A stretch of 64,000 bases of DNA from Tritrichomonas musculus (GCA_039105265.1 JAPFFF010000033.1:744001-808000), one strand, 5' to 3'. Positions 29,462-40,177 are shown, counted from the first letter of the stretch. Program-made: numbers and translations. Notes: generated from the letters alone by a model not told the origin.

Positions 29462-32400
29462 TTAATTGTTGACTCTGTTTACTGTCACGTTATCTAATTT
29501 ACTTGCATCAATTTTTTGATCGATAGCAATATGTTCTGTTATTATTGGTTTTCCTTCAATGCATTCATTCATCCGCGAATACCATTCTCTATATAAACTG
29601 TGACATGTTTCAAGTTTAAATTTATCTTGAGTTATTTTTTTCCAGTTTTTTTCAATCTCTCTTCTTTGAGCAAGTTCTCCTTTATTTCCTGCAGTTTGTA
29701 TATTCTTCAGTTTTACAAACCCAAAATACCCTTCTACAACGCCATTTAAAGCCGGACTATAAGGCACAATTGGAATCAGTGAAATTGATATGTGATTTAA
29801 AACATTTTCGACACACTTTGAACGATGCATTGGACAATTATCCTCGATTAAAATAACATCTGTTTGATTATTGCAAATGTATTTGCGAATGAATTCATTT
29901 ACGTCACTCAAGAATTGTGCATATTCATTTCCATCAACAGATTTATTGATCATTTTATAAAGCACACCAAATCCTGGGAATACAACAGATATTATGGTCA
30001 TTTTTATTTTACTTAAAGGGCAGTTAATAACAGGTGTTATTCCCGCATATGCTCGTCCAAAAGTCCTACCTTCATTTACGGTTATTCCTGCCTCATCTAC
30101 AAATCCCAATAAAATGTTGTTATTAGTCTTTAATATTCTTTTCATGAATTTACACCATGCCACTCTAAATAAACGTAAACCAACAGAATTTCGATTAGGT
30201 GGGGCGAAAGATGCTTTTTTAACGGTTAACTTCATCATTTTCAAGCACGTGTAAACTGTTCTCAAACTGATTGGATTATCATGGTTCGGTCCGTACTTGG
30301 AATTTAAATATTCTGTATAATTTGCTGCACTCATTGTTGGGAAATCAAGGACCAAAGAAAGTAAGCAATCAAGTGTTTCATCTGTTACTACAGAAATGTT
30401 TGGACGCTTCCCTCCCCAATCGCCATAAACATTGCTTTCCGCTAAAATTTCATATCGCTGTTGTTCATCACATGATTCAAACCAACGTATTTTTTCATCT
30501 AAAGTAGATTTTCCATAAATAAACGTTGTTTTTTTTTGACGCTTTTCATGTATTTTTTTTTCTTCTTTCGTTTTTCTTTTATGCCTTTCTTTTTTGATAC
30601 GTTGATTCTCTCTTTCTATGATGTCTTCATATTCCTTCACAATTTTTGATTTGGTTAGTGGATCAGAGTTTCTACTAATATAATCATCGATGAATTTACT
30701 TCTTGAAGGAAATAAATAACCCATTTGAGTATACTCATTCAAAAATTCAGAAATAATAAGTGATCGTAATTCAATTTTACCACGTGGTATTTGATCTGGA
30801 TGATTTGAAAATAAATCAACCAATTTTTCTCTAATATCTTTGGCATCTGTAAATTTAGCTCTGTTTTTCCAATCGTACTCACCTAAAACAAATTCATTAT
30901 CATCTCCGGTTAAGTCAGGCTCATCATCAAATAAATTTATTTGGTTTAAATCAGACTGGTCATCACTTGGAAGATAATCATGATATCCAAGACGGTAATC
31001 ATTTCCTGATCTCAAATTTTTCTTATATTCTACATTTTCTTCTTCTTCTTCCTGCTCTTCCTCCTCCTCCTCCTCTTCTTCATTATATTGTCTTGTATTC
31101 AATTCTTTTTCTATATCATCTTCGATATTAATTTGGTCCTCTTCTTCCTCTGTATTTAACAAATCTTCCGTAGATAATGAAAAAAAATCATCTCCACTTC
31201 TGCTAAAAATGTTTTCTTTTAAAACCTTTCCTAGATTATCATCTATTGCTTTATTAGATAATACATCACGTGTCATTATATTAGAGAATTTATTTCTGTA
31301 CCAATTTAAGATAGGCATTAAACGTTCTTTTACTTTTTGATAGCTAAAATCACCTTCATCAATTATCTTTCTTAATATCTTATAGACTAATTTTCCTTTT
31401 TCTTTTATTTCTTCTGCAAGTATTTGTGGTATGTTCAATTTAATTTTGTATGTTTCGGAGTTAGTCTTTCCCAAATCATTAAACTCCAAATTCTTTAATA
31501 CAGAACCAGCGTACAAAAATAATTTCCTATAAATCATAAATTTTCCTTTCTCATCATTTGTTTTCGAACATGATGGAATGCCATTATTATGTATAGAAAG
31601 AACTCCATTCAAATTTGTTGCATTTAAATTTTCAACTATGACTTTTTCTTTTTGCAATCCTGAATGATTGGATACATTGAGATTTTTACCTAATATTTCA
31701 TCAATTAATGATTCTGATAAATTAAATTTTTGAGAAGCATAACGAACAAGAGATATGTATCGAGGTGATACAGGAGTAGATTCTACTTGATTTAATTGTA
31801 AAACATCATTATCTGATGGATTAGCTTCAATAAATGGACGAGGAAAAGAATTAGATTGATTTTTACTATTATTTTTATTAGTATTAGTATTATCATCATT
31901 AGTATTATCATCATTAGTATTATCATCATTAGTATTAATATTATCATCAATATCCGAACTTGATTCAGTGGAGTAGCTAGAAATATTGGAAGATACAGTT
32001 GAAAATAGAAAAAAAGAATTTGAATCATCATCAGAATTATTCTGTGAACTGTTTTGTGAATTAAATCCTGAATTATACTGTGAATTATCCTGTGAATTAA
32101 ATCCTGAATTATCCTGTGAATTATTCTGTGAATTGTCATTCGAATTGCTCATTTGGATATTTGGATCATTGCTTATATCTTTGAAGAATCTTGATAAATT
32201 AGACACAATTTCTTTATTCTTATAGACTCTGTTATCAATTATTTCAAAAGCGCCTGGGTCGAATTGATCATTGAAATCTTCATATAGAAATAAAACACTA
32301 TTTCTATTGAGGCCATTATTTATATCATAAACGAGGTTGGGAGTTTTTGAAGTAGAATTTTTAGTAAAAAAAACAGGATACACATCATTATCATTAAAAT

Positions 32401-33154
32401 AAAAATGCTTATTTGCAAGCTTAATTAAAGTTGAATAATGTCCAGATTTGTATGTTCCTGTATAAAGAACAGATGATAAAAAGCGATAATTATGATTTGC
32501 AATGGTAATATATGTATTAACTGCAACATAATTTGTCTTGAATCCACCTCCATTCTCTTCGCGATCCATATAAAGAAGTAAATATTTCGGTAGTTTTCGA
32601 ATATTATAACAAGTCGATAATTTCAAATCGAGATTCTTTTGGAGTGTATCAGCTGTTGAAGGTATTTGTAAATAAAATGAATAACCATATACTGTTCTCT
32701 CTGCAGAATCAATATCAATATAAAAAAAATCTTGAATAGTTTGAGATAACGATTTTAAAAAAAACCTTACAAAATAACGGATATCTTTCATTTTTCGAGG
32801 CATTCTCCTATTGTTCCAACCTTTCCAGCTTGCTATAAAATTATAAATTTGTATAAACTTTTTGACCTTTTTATCTTTCATTGATTTGATAATATCATGA
32901 ATTAATATTTCATTTTTGTCTTTTAAATCTTCTTGTGAAAAATAACCAAACATGTCTTCGCAATGTAAAAACATTTGGAGAAAAGAAATACAGTAACAAT
33001 AAATATTCCTTGGTGGCGAATCACCATCTGAATTAAGAATTCCATGAAACAGGTGAAGGCCAATATTATTGCCAATATTCGCAACTTCTTTAAGACGATT
33101 GAGCGAAACATTTGCAGAAGAAGACGCTGGGTAAAGATTCAAATTTGCTTTCAT
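29462..33154 (-). CDS. USP-like deubiquitinase fused to Tc1/mariner DDE transposase, copy 2
   Basis: This is the same 1230-residue protein as the ORF at 25262-28954, exactly 4200 bases away. The one difference seen is at residue 520 (Phe in copy 1, Ser here). Both catalytic centres are kept. The gene is flanked by a right terminal repeat on each side, but it has no left terminal repeat or subterminal array of its own. It could therefore move only by using the distant left end at 23829. The lack of divergence points to a very recent duplication or an assembly duplication. Confidence 0.8.
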   Translation of the reverse strand: MKANLNLYPASSSANVSLNRLKEVANIGNNIGLHLFHGILNSDGDSPPRNIYCYCISFLQMFLHCEDMFGYFSQEDLKDKNEILIHDIIKSMKDKKVKKFIQIYNFIASWKGWNNRRMPRKMKDIRYFVRFFLKSLSQTIQDFFYIDIDSAERTVYGYSFYLQIPSTADTLQKNLDLKLSTCYNIRKLPKYLLLYMDREENGGGFKTNYVAVNTYITIANHNYRFLSSVLYTGTYKSGHYSTLIKLANKHFYFNDNDVYPVFFTKNSTSKTPNLVYDINNGLNRNSVLFLYEDFNDQFDPGAFEIIDNRVYKNKEIVSNLSRFFKDISNDPNIQMSNSNDNSQNNSQDNSGFNSQDNSQYNSGFNSQNSSQNNSDDDSNSFFLFSTVSSNISSYSTESSSDIDDNINTNDDNTNDDNTNDDNTNTNKNNSKNQSNSFPRPFIEANPSDNDVLQLNQVESTPVSPRYISLVRYASQKFNLSESLIDEILGKNLNVSNHSGLQKEKVIVENLNATNLNGVLSIHNNGIPSCSKTNDEKGKFMIYRKLFLYAGSVLKNLEFNDLGKTNSETYKIKLNIPQILAEEIKEKGKLVYKILRKIIDEGDFSYQKVKERLMPILNWYRNKFSNIMTRDVLSNKAIDDNLGKVLKENIFSRSGDDFFSLSTEDLLNTEEEEDQINIEDDIEKELNTRQYNEEEEEEEEEQEEEEENVEYKKNLRSGNDYRLGYHDYLPSDDQSDLNQINLFDDEPDLTGDDNEFVLGEYDWKNRAKFTDAKDIREKLVDLFSNHPDQIPRGKIELRSLIISEFLNEYTQMGYLFPSRSKFIDDYISRNSDPLTKSKIVKEYEDIIERENQRIKKERHKRKTKEEKKIHEKRQKKTTFIYGKSTLDEKIRWFESCDEQQRYEILAESNVYGDWGGKRPNISVVTDETLDCLLSLVLDFPTMSAANYTEYLNSKYGPNHDNPISLRTVYTCLKMMKLTVKKASFAPPNRNSVGLRLFRVAWCKFMKRILKTNNNILLGFVDEAGITVNEGRTFGRAYAGITPVINCPLSKIKMTIISVVFPGFGVLYKMINKSVDGNEYAQFLSDVNEFIRKYICNNQTDVILIEDNCPMHRSKCVENVLNHISISLIPIVPYSPALNGVVEGYFGFVKLKNIQTAGNKGELAQRREIEKNWKKITQDKFKLETCHSLYREWYSRMNECIEGKPIITEHIAIDQKIDASKLDNVTVNRVNN

Positions 33155-33512
33155 TTTGTTGATTTTTTAAAAATAAAATTTTGAATTAAAATTGAATACT
33201 TTTATTAATAAACGGTTTTTTGCTAAGCAAAATCAGGAATTCTCTAGTAAAGTTCTTCATTTAATTGAAACCTCTATTAAATTATTTAATAATAAAATAA
33301 TCTATAATAATTAAAGACTTAAAACCAAAATAAAACAATCCAAAATCTAATAGATTTTATGAAATAAAATATTGCTAATAATCTGATAATAATCTTAATT
33401 CTTTTATTATAATATAATTTATTAATTAATTATTTGATTTAATGATGTTTATTCTTATAAAACAAATTCATTTTGCAATATCTGAATCAAGATATTTTAT
33501 ATTTATTTTTCT

Positions 33513-33640
33513 CTGAGTTTGCTTAGCAGAACCGCTGGGATTTTTAAAAAACATGTTTTTTTCATTCAAAAAAAATTGAAAAGATTGAATACTGCCTGAG
33601 TTTGCTTAGCAAATCACCCGAGTTTGCTTAGCGATACCTG
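33513..33640 (-). repeat. outer right terminal inverted repeat
   Basis: Identical copy of 29313-29440. It is followed by TA and then the ankyrin-gene spacer. Confidence 0.85.
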
Positions 33641-33850
33641 TATTTTTTTGATTTTCATATTTCAGGTCATTAAATTATTAATTTTGAATGGTATTCAATA
33701 AAGTGATTTCAAAAATTTCGTTAAATTATTTTAAATAAATGTGATTAAACAAAAAAATTGTTTTTAAATTCTATTAAAAATAAAAAATCATTTAACTTCA
33801 TTTAAACGGTCACCATTGAATTTCATTCAAAAATTGATATTATTAAAAAT
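33641..33850. other. AT-rich spacer next to the transposon's right end
   Basis: It has the same character as the spacers at 22.2-23.8 kb (GAATGGTATTCAA, GAATTTCATTCAA) and separates ankyrin unit 1 from the transposon. Confidence 0.4.
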
Positions 33851-35083
33851 TAAAAACTTATTTACATCAACTTCATTTTGCTTTAAAAGTAACTCGACAA
33901 AATCAACGTAATCATATTACATAAATGAGTCAAATATTGGCCAATTAATTCGCTTTTCATATATTCAAAATTGAAATATTCAACGCAATGGCATAACAAA
34001 GGTTCAACTTCTTGAGGAGACAAAAAGTTATTTGCATAATAATCGGCAATTTCATTACGATGGCATTCTAACGATTCAATGAAACATTTTTCATGATTTA
34101 TTTCATCTATAGGCATATCAATTTCTTCAATAATATGAATTAAATCAGGATTTCCGCAATGAATTGCGAAAAGCATTATTGACGGTTCTATTCCAACATT
34201 ATTTAGTTGCCCCATAAAATGCAGCATATTCAATTAATGTCAACTTTTGATTTTCAATTTTTAATGCTGAGTCATATGATGGGACATAAAGTGGTGGATG
34301 ATTTTTATCATAAGATTGATGCTCAATTAAATATGAATTTGTTTCTAAAAACGATTGTGGTATCTTTGATTCAAGTGATAAATGTCTTTGTGTTACTTAT
34401 GAAATAAAATTCATTAATTGAATCTTTTTGAATAAGCTCACAAAGGTAATCAGGATTTTGACCTTCTTTTAACTTTTGATAGATATCTGGTGTAAATTCT
34501 TTTTGTAAATTTTTGGGAATGGATTCATTATTATAATATTTGTAATGCTCTTTGAGTAAAGGCGCAAAATAGGATGGGTATGAACTTTTCTGAATTAATG
34601 ATATTAGGGTATATATTTTCATCAATATTTATGATTTTCTCTTCAATCAAAAATAATAATATTCGTTTATCGCTATTAAATATATTAAAAATTTCGATAT
34701 TTGTGCAATTTTTAATAATATCTTCTTTGAAAAGTATCAAAATTCTTTCAATTTTGCTAAGATAATCTGATAAATGTGGTCAATTATTGGCTATATTTGA
34801 AAGCAAGCATAGAATTAACTTGAATTTATGGCGGTCTTTCTGAATTTTATTATGATATTTCTTCTCAAAGTTTGAAAAATGATCTTCACTGTTATTTTGA
34901 TCATCTAGATAATTAAGAATTGATTTTTGGATGGCTTTCAATTCTTCTAATGCTTCTTGAATATTCATATTCGTAAAAACAATTGAATATCAATATTCAA
35001 TATTTCATCGAATTTTATATTAATAAATTTTGGAAATATTTTATTAATTAAATTTAAAATAATTTAAATTAATATACAATATA

Positions 35084-35749
35084 CCGGGTGGTAAAAAAGT
35101 CCGTTCGTCAATCATTATTTTAATGAATATTAAATATTTGTTTATTATATCTAAATACTATAATAGATAATTTTTATAGTAATCAATATCTAAAAGAAAT
35201 ATTCAAATAGGTGCTTCACTAATAATTTTCTAAATGAAGCACATATAAGAATCAATCAAACAATTTAGACTGATAATTGGAATAAATATTTAATAAATAT
35301 AAATATTCAAATAGTATAGATGCATACATATTTAAATATAGAAATAAATTCAGTAAAATCCAATAATGGGCTTTTTTATAATACTTTTTTATCAAAATAG
35401 ATGGATATATTTATGGTTTGAAATTTTTTCATCATTTTTGGTTCAAAAACAAAATAATTATTTTCAAAATATATGTCAATATTATCTTCTTAAACTAAGC
35501 TTAATATTATAATATTTTGATAAATGAATTTGAATCACATTTTGAAATACATTAAATTTTTCTCAATACATTTTCAAAAATACCCAAAAATATAAACGCA
35601 TTCTATTTTTTGATTTATTTTTTTAAAAGTTAATTAAAAAGATTTTCAACAATAAATAATATACTATTTTTATTTATAATTCAAAGAATATATGTATATA
35701 ATGTATACATTGTAAAAAACCCTGACGAACGGACTTTTTTACCACCCTG
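35084..35749. mobile_element. 666-bp mariner-like MITE
   Basis: Inverted ends read C(C/A)GGGTGGTAAAAAAGTCC and continue GTTCGTCA, about 27 bp with one mismatch at base 2. The element is flanked by TA at 35082-35083 and 35750-35751. The interior is AT-rich with no ORF. CAGGGTGG tips are typical of Tc1/mariner relatives. The right end abuts the 17-bp satellite directly. Confidence 0.85.
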
Positions 35750-35751
35750 TA

Positions 35752-36223
35752 TATTCTCTATATATTAATATTCTATATATATTAATATTCTCTATATATT
35801 AATATTCTCTATATATTAATATTCTATATATATTAATATTCTATATATATTAATATTCTATATATATTAATATTCTATATATATTAATATTCTCTATATA
35901 TTAATATTCTATATATATTAATATTCTCTATATATTAATATTCTATATATATTAATATTCTATATATATTAATATTCTATATATATTAATATTCTATATA
36001 TATTAATATTCTATATATATTAATATTCTATATATATTAATATTCTATATATATTAATATTCTATATATATTAATATTCTATATATATTAATATTCTATA
36101 TATATTAATATTCTATATATATTAATATTCTATATATATTAATATTCTATATATATTAATATTCTATATATATTAATATTCTATATATATTAATATTCTA
36201 TATATATTAATATTCTATATATA
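35752..36223. repeat. 17-bp AT satellite, left block
   Basis: About 28 tandem copies of ATTAATATTCTATATAT are present. A CTCTATAT variant is interspersed only among the units nearest the MITE. Confidence 0.9.
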
Positions 36224-36905
36224 ATAGGGGGATCAACCGCCAAAAAATTGTCAAATTTTTAAATAGAGAGGAAAAATTTGAGTTTGGCTTTAAATAAATA
36301 TGGGGATTTAAAGTGTAATAAAAATACATTTTATAAAAAATATTTTTATCTGATTTCAACTGTACATTCATAAATGGCGGACGAATGTATTTATCATGAC
36401 ATGTCATATGAAAACTATATATAAATTTTAATAAATAATGTGTTTTATTTTAATCCATATATTAAAAAATAAAGATTAATATAACCTTATTTTTTAAAAA
36501 TTGTTTTTTTTTAATTTCATCAATTCATTCATAAATGGCGGACAATGAAAGTTATCATGACATGTTATGCGAAAAAAAAAATGAGACTTTAACTGTTATT
36601 CAAATAACAAGTCTTTTGTCTTTTTTATTAGCTTAATACATTGTACATGATATATTTTCATGTTCTACGAATAATTTTTCCCAAAATATCCAATCTATTG
36701 AAGATTTTAACTTTTGACGATTAAAAAAGGTCAAATTTATATCTTCAAATTAAAAGTGTCCGCCATTTGTGAATGTGCAGATGAATTCCAAAATAAAATA
36801 TTTCAAATCAAAGCTTATGAAATGAAGAACAAAACTATCTATTTATTTTTTAAAAAAATTAAAATATTATTTTTCTGACATTTTTTTGGCGGTTGATCCC
36901 CCTAT
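36224..36905. mobile_element. 682-bp inverted-repeat element inserted in the satellite
   Basis: Ends read ATAGGGGGATCAACCGCC on both strands, with about 24 identical bases and then TGTCA after one mismatch. It is flanked on both sides by TATATATA. Removing the element and one 8-base flank restores a normal 17-bp satellite unit, which favours an 8-bp target duplication, but TA cannot be excluded in this context. The interior has two direct copies and one inverted copy of ATTCATAAATGGCGGAC (near 36366, 36528 and 36755). No transposase is present. Confidence 0.8.
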
Positions 36906-37463
36906 TATATATATTAATATTCTATATATATTAATATTCTATATATATTAATATTCTATATATATTAATATTCTATATATATTAATATTCTATATATATT
37001 AATATTCTATATATATTAATATTCTATATATATTAATATTCTATATATATTAATATTCTATATATATTAATATTCTATATATATTAATATTCTATATATA
37101 TTAATATTCTATATATATTAATATTCTATATATATTAATATTCTATATATATTAATATTCTATATATATTAATATTCTATATATATTAATATTCTATATA
37201 TATTAATATTCTATATATATTAATATTCTATATATATTAATATTCTATATATATTAATATTCTATATATATTAATATTCTATATATATTAATATTCTATA
37301 TATATTAATATTCTATATATATTAATATTCTATATATATTAATATTCTATATATATTAATATTCTATATATATTAATATTCTATATATATTAATATTCTA
37401 TATATATTAATATTCTATATATATTAATATTCTATATATATTAATATTCTATATATATTAATA
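36906..37463. repeat. 17-bp AT satellite, right block
   Basis: About 33 very uniform copies of the same 17-bp unit continue the left block after the inserted element. Confidence 0.9.
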
Positions 37464-37469
37464 TAAACT

Positions 37470-37601
37470 GTTTCCAATCTGACGGGAACAAAAATTGAAT
37501 GGAATTGAATAAAAAACACATTATTTAAAAAATAATTCTATTCATAAATGTTTTTACAAATGTCGTAAAGTATTCATTTTGTTCCTGTCAGATCGAAAAA
37601 A
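37470..37601. repeat. ~130-bp inverted-repeat element
   Basis: Arms at 37471-37500 and 37571-37600 share ATCTGAC(G/A)GGAACAAAA in opposite orientation. It could be a tiny MITE or a foldback. No clear target duplication is seen. Confidence 0.5.
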
Positions 37602-38175
37602 ACGAGTTTTTTAAAATTTTAATTATACTGATAGAATTAACAAATTTATGAGATTTTTTCATTAGTTCTCCATACACATATGCTACAAAATATTTATAAT
37701 GTGTAAATAACTAAATTTAAAACTTTTTTTGTGAAGATATATTAACATCATTAATGTATATGATAATTGATAGTAGAACGAATAAAAAATATTTATGAAA
37801 TTTCTCGTATCTTTTTTTGATGCACCACTTTTTTTGATTACATTCTTTTTTGGAAAAAATGCATATTATTAGGTTATAATAAGAATTTTGATATCTATAT
37901 TTAAGATATAAGCAGTTCTAACTTTTTGAATGAACTTAGCTAATTTTATTCAATTTGGGTTTTGCATTTGAATTCATTTGAAGAAAATATCAAGTTTCAT
38001 ATTTAATTGAGGGGAATCTAATAAAGGATTATAATCAGTAATCTCTCAATTAGAGGTCAAATTTAATTGAGGGGAATCGAATTGATTATTTTTGTTTTAA
38101 TTCAATAAGCAATTCAATTCTCCTCTTAATTATATGTTTAATAAAATGATGCTTTAAGCTTCACATCATTTTATT
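37602..38175. other. intergenic with small direct and inverted repeats
   Basis: TTTAATTGAGGGGAATC occurs twice (near 38005 and 38055), with a diverged inverted copy near 38113-38132 that could fold into a hairpin. TCACAT and TCATTT initiator-like motifs lie at 38161-38171, before the broken flavoprotein start. No gene is seen. Confidence 0.35.
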
Positions 38176-38813
38176 ATGTCTGTTATTTTGGTCAATGGTA
38201 GTGCCCGCCATCATGGATGTACCTATACAAGCCTTAACGAAGTTGTTAAATCTTTATATGAAAATGGAATTCAAGCTCAAATTTACCAATTAGGTAAAAA
38301 GCCAATTGCAGGATGCTGTGGATGCCAACAATGTGCCAAAACTGGATTTTGTGAATAAAGATGATATAGTTAACGAATTCATCATTCTTATTCTACAAAA
38401 AATTTTTGATGGATATATATTTTGATCCCCGGTTCATTATTCAGCACCAAATGGTTTTATAAAACCATTTATGGATAGATTATTCTATGTTAATTTTAAT
38501 TCAGGCAATCCATTTTTCAATGGAAAAGTTGCAGCATCTGTTGTTAATTCAAGAAGAGCAGGAACAATTGCTGTTTTTGAGCAACTAAATCAATATTATA
38601 CAATGTCGAATATGCCAGTTGTTTCATCACAATATTGGAATGACACGCATGGCGACTCACCGAAATGTCAAAAAAGATTTACAAGGAATGCAAACGATGA
38701 AGATACTTGGTAAAAATATGGCATGGCTAATTAAATGCATAAAATCTGGGAAAAATAATGGAATAGAATTTCCTCAATTAGAACAATTTCAAGAATATCC
38801 TTTCATTAGATAA
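38176..38813 (+). pseudogene. NADPH-dependent FMN reductase / iron-sulfur flavoprotein-like pseudogene
   Basis: The first 60 residues (MSVILVNGSARHHGCTYTSL) match the phosphate-binding loop of flavodoxin-like FMN reductases. A cysteine cluster, CCGCQQCAKTGFC, is typical of the Isf-type family. A stop follows at residue 61. After a change of frame the homology resumes with SAPNGFIKPFMDRLFYVNF and continues to the NMPVVSSQYWNDTHG block typical of the C-terminal half. Another frame change near 38670-38690 leads into MQTMKILGKNMAWLIK. At least one stop and two frameshifts make this a decayed copy. The family is bacterial-like and common in trichomonads, probably by transfer. Confidence 0.75.
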
Positions 38814-38932
38814 AAAATTTTTACAATGAAAATCCTTATTTATTATGTTTTTTTATTTTTATTTTTCAAGATATTATGAAAAAAAAAAAAAAAAAATACA
38901 GAAGAATATTATGAACTTTTTGATAATCATAA

Positions 38933-39895
38933 ATGAAAACTATAGTAATTGGAGGTAGTGGGCATATTGGAACTTATTTGGTTCCGATGCTTATAAATTC
39001 GGGGCATAAAGTTATTAATATTACAAGAGGAAAAAGTAAACCATATGTTGATAATCCAGCATGGACAAAAGTTGAAAATATAATAATGGATAGAGACACA
39101 GAGAAGGATTTTGCGCAAAAAGTTTCAAATTTAAATCCAGATATTGTCATCGATCTTATTAATTTTCGAATTCAAGACACGCAAGATATGGTACGTGAAT
39201 TACAAAAAACAAAAGTTCAACATTATTTGTTTTGCTCCTCAATTTGGGCCCATGGGCGTGCTTGCTACCTCCCTCTTGATCCCAATGATCCTAACAAAGA
39301 GCCTCTTGATGAATATGGCAAAAACAAATTTCAGAGTGAATTATATTTAAAAGAGCAGTATCAAAAAAATGGATTTCCAGCTACTATTATCATGCCAGGA
39401 CAAATATGTGGTCCTGGATGGACCATAATTAACCCGTGGGGTAATACTACAGAAAAAGTTTTCCAAATGATATCAAACGGCGAAAAAATTTTCTTACCAA
39501 ATCTTGGAATGGAGACGTTACACCATATACACGCTGAAGATGTTGCCCAAATGTTTTTCCTTGCAACAACTCACCGTGAAAAGTCCTTGGGGCAATCTTT
39601 TCATGCAGTTTCTGCAAGTTCAATTACTCTTTTTGGTTATGCCAAACTTATGTTTGAATTTTTCGGAAAAGAAGCAAAAATAGACTTTTTACCTTGGAAA
39701 GAATGGTGTGAATACGTTGGTGACCAGAAAGAATGTGATTTGACTTACTATCACATTGCAAGAAGCGGATATTTCAGCATCCAAAACGCAGAAGAATTAT
39801 TAGAATACAAACCCAAGCACACAAATGTGGAAACAATAAAAATTGCTGTTCAAAGTTATATTGATAGAGGATTAATTACAACTGACAAAAAATAA
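38933..39895 (+). CDS. NAD-dependent epimerase/dehydratase (extended SDR)
   Basis: The 320-residue protein starts with a Rossmann nucleotide-binding motif GGSGHIG (7-13). It has SSIW at 102-105 and the catalytic pair Tyr128/Lys132 (YGKNK). The length and a variable C-terminal substrate lobe fit extended or atypical SDRs acting on nucleotide sugars or similar substrates; the exact substrate is not readable. No signal peptide is present, so it is probably cytosolic. The gene is intact, intronless and more GC-rich than its surroundings, consistent with a bacterial origin as for many trichomonad metabolic genes (inference). The start is the first Met, 11 bases after a TGATAATCATAA stretch. Confidence 0.85.
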   Translation: MKTIVIGGSGHIGTYLVPMLINSGHKVINITRGKSKPYVDNPAWTKVENIIMDRDTEKDFAQKVSNLNPDIVIDLINFRIQDTQDMVRELQKTKVQHYLFCSSIWAHGRACYLPLDPNDPNKEPLDEYGKNKFQSELYLKEQYQKNGFPATIIMPGQICGPGWTIINPWGNTTEKVFQMISNGEKIFLPNLGMETLHHIHAEDVAQMFFLATTHREKSLGQSFHAVSASSITLFGYAKLMFEFFGKEAKIDFLPWKEWCEYVGDQKECDLTYYHIARSGYFSIQNAEELLEYKPKHTNVETIKIAVQSYIDRGLITTDKK

Positions 39896-40177
39896 ATAAA
39901 TAAAAATCTTATTGTTTCGCTATTTTTTTGATTAGAACTTTATTATTATTACTTATCTAAAGATAAAGAACAAAATATCAATTGATTTATAATTCATATT
40001 TTAATAAATCTCGAATTTGAATTTTTTGATATTATTATTATATCAAGAAACATATAATTAATGTGTTTGAACCTTTACTTATAAATATCAATATGTGTCA
40101 AAAATCATATTTTTATCATCTACCTTTCGACCAAATATAATCTGAAAAAATAATAAAATTTTTTTTCTTATATTCAA
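39896..40177. other. AT-rich intergenic
   Basis: Nothing beyond AT-rich sequence is seen. The next gene starts after a TTCAA just before its ATG. Confidence 0.4.

Larger units (their letters stand above)
23829..33640 (-). mobile_element. composite Tc1/mariner-type transposon with two USP-transposase genes
   Basis: The outer ends read CAGGTATCGCTAAGCAAAC on both strands and are flanked by TA (23827-23828, 33641-33642). A complete 5612-bp unit spans 23829-29440. It is followed directly by a 4200-bp partial copy (29441-33640) lacking the left end. The second copy starts at an internal TATATTTTTTG that is also present at 25241, so the join is exactly the right terminus (CCTG at 29440) plus TA. 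The two 4.2-kb segments appear identical except for one substitution seen (27396 versus 31596). The whole sits in a spacer of the decayed ankyrin gene. Confidence 0.85.
22153..35000 (-). pseudogene. DUF3447-like/ankyrin repeat gene, broken and split by a transposon
   Basis: Read on the minus strand, the gene starts at 34968 (MNIQEALEELKAIQKS) and continues in several frames to 33880. Pieces match the intact paralog at 40178, for example IFNSDKRILLFLIEEK and SYFAPLLKEHYKYY, then NPDLIHIIEE and HRNEIADYYANNFL. The first ankyrin unit (YDYVDFVELLLKQNEVDVNK) ends near 33850. The 9.8-kb transposon follows, then ankyrin units near 23760 (TPLFLALEYKNYEILKLL), 22970 (TALFLAIEQNNIKIINILL), 22610 (SALCFATRHCSSIEIIKLLL) and 22380 (LTALHIAVQAERPNVVALLL). 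A closing fragment, LWKKPVDYARNDSIKELFYK, is followed by a stop at 22153-22155. At least three frame changes occur in the N-terminal half. AT-rich spacers separate every ankyrin unit. Confidence 0.7.

Noticed and set aside
35752-37463. CRISPR-like regular repeat array
   Set aside because: Units are contiguous 17-mers without spacers, in a eukaryotic context; this is a satellite.
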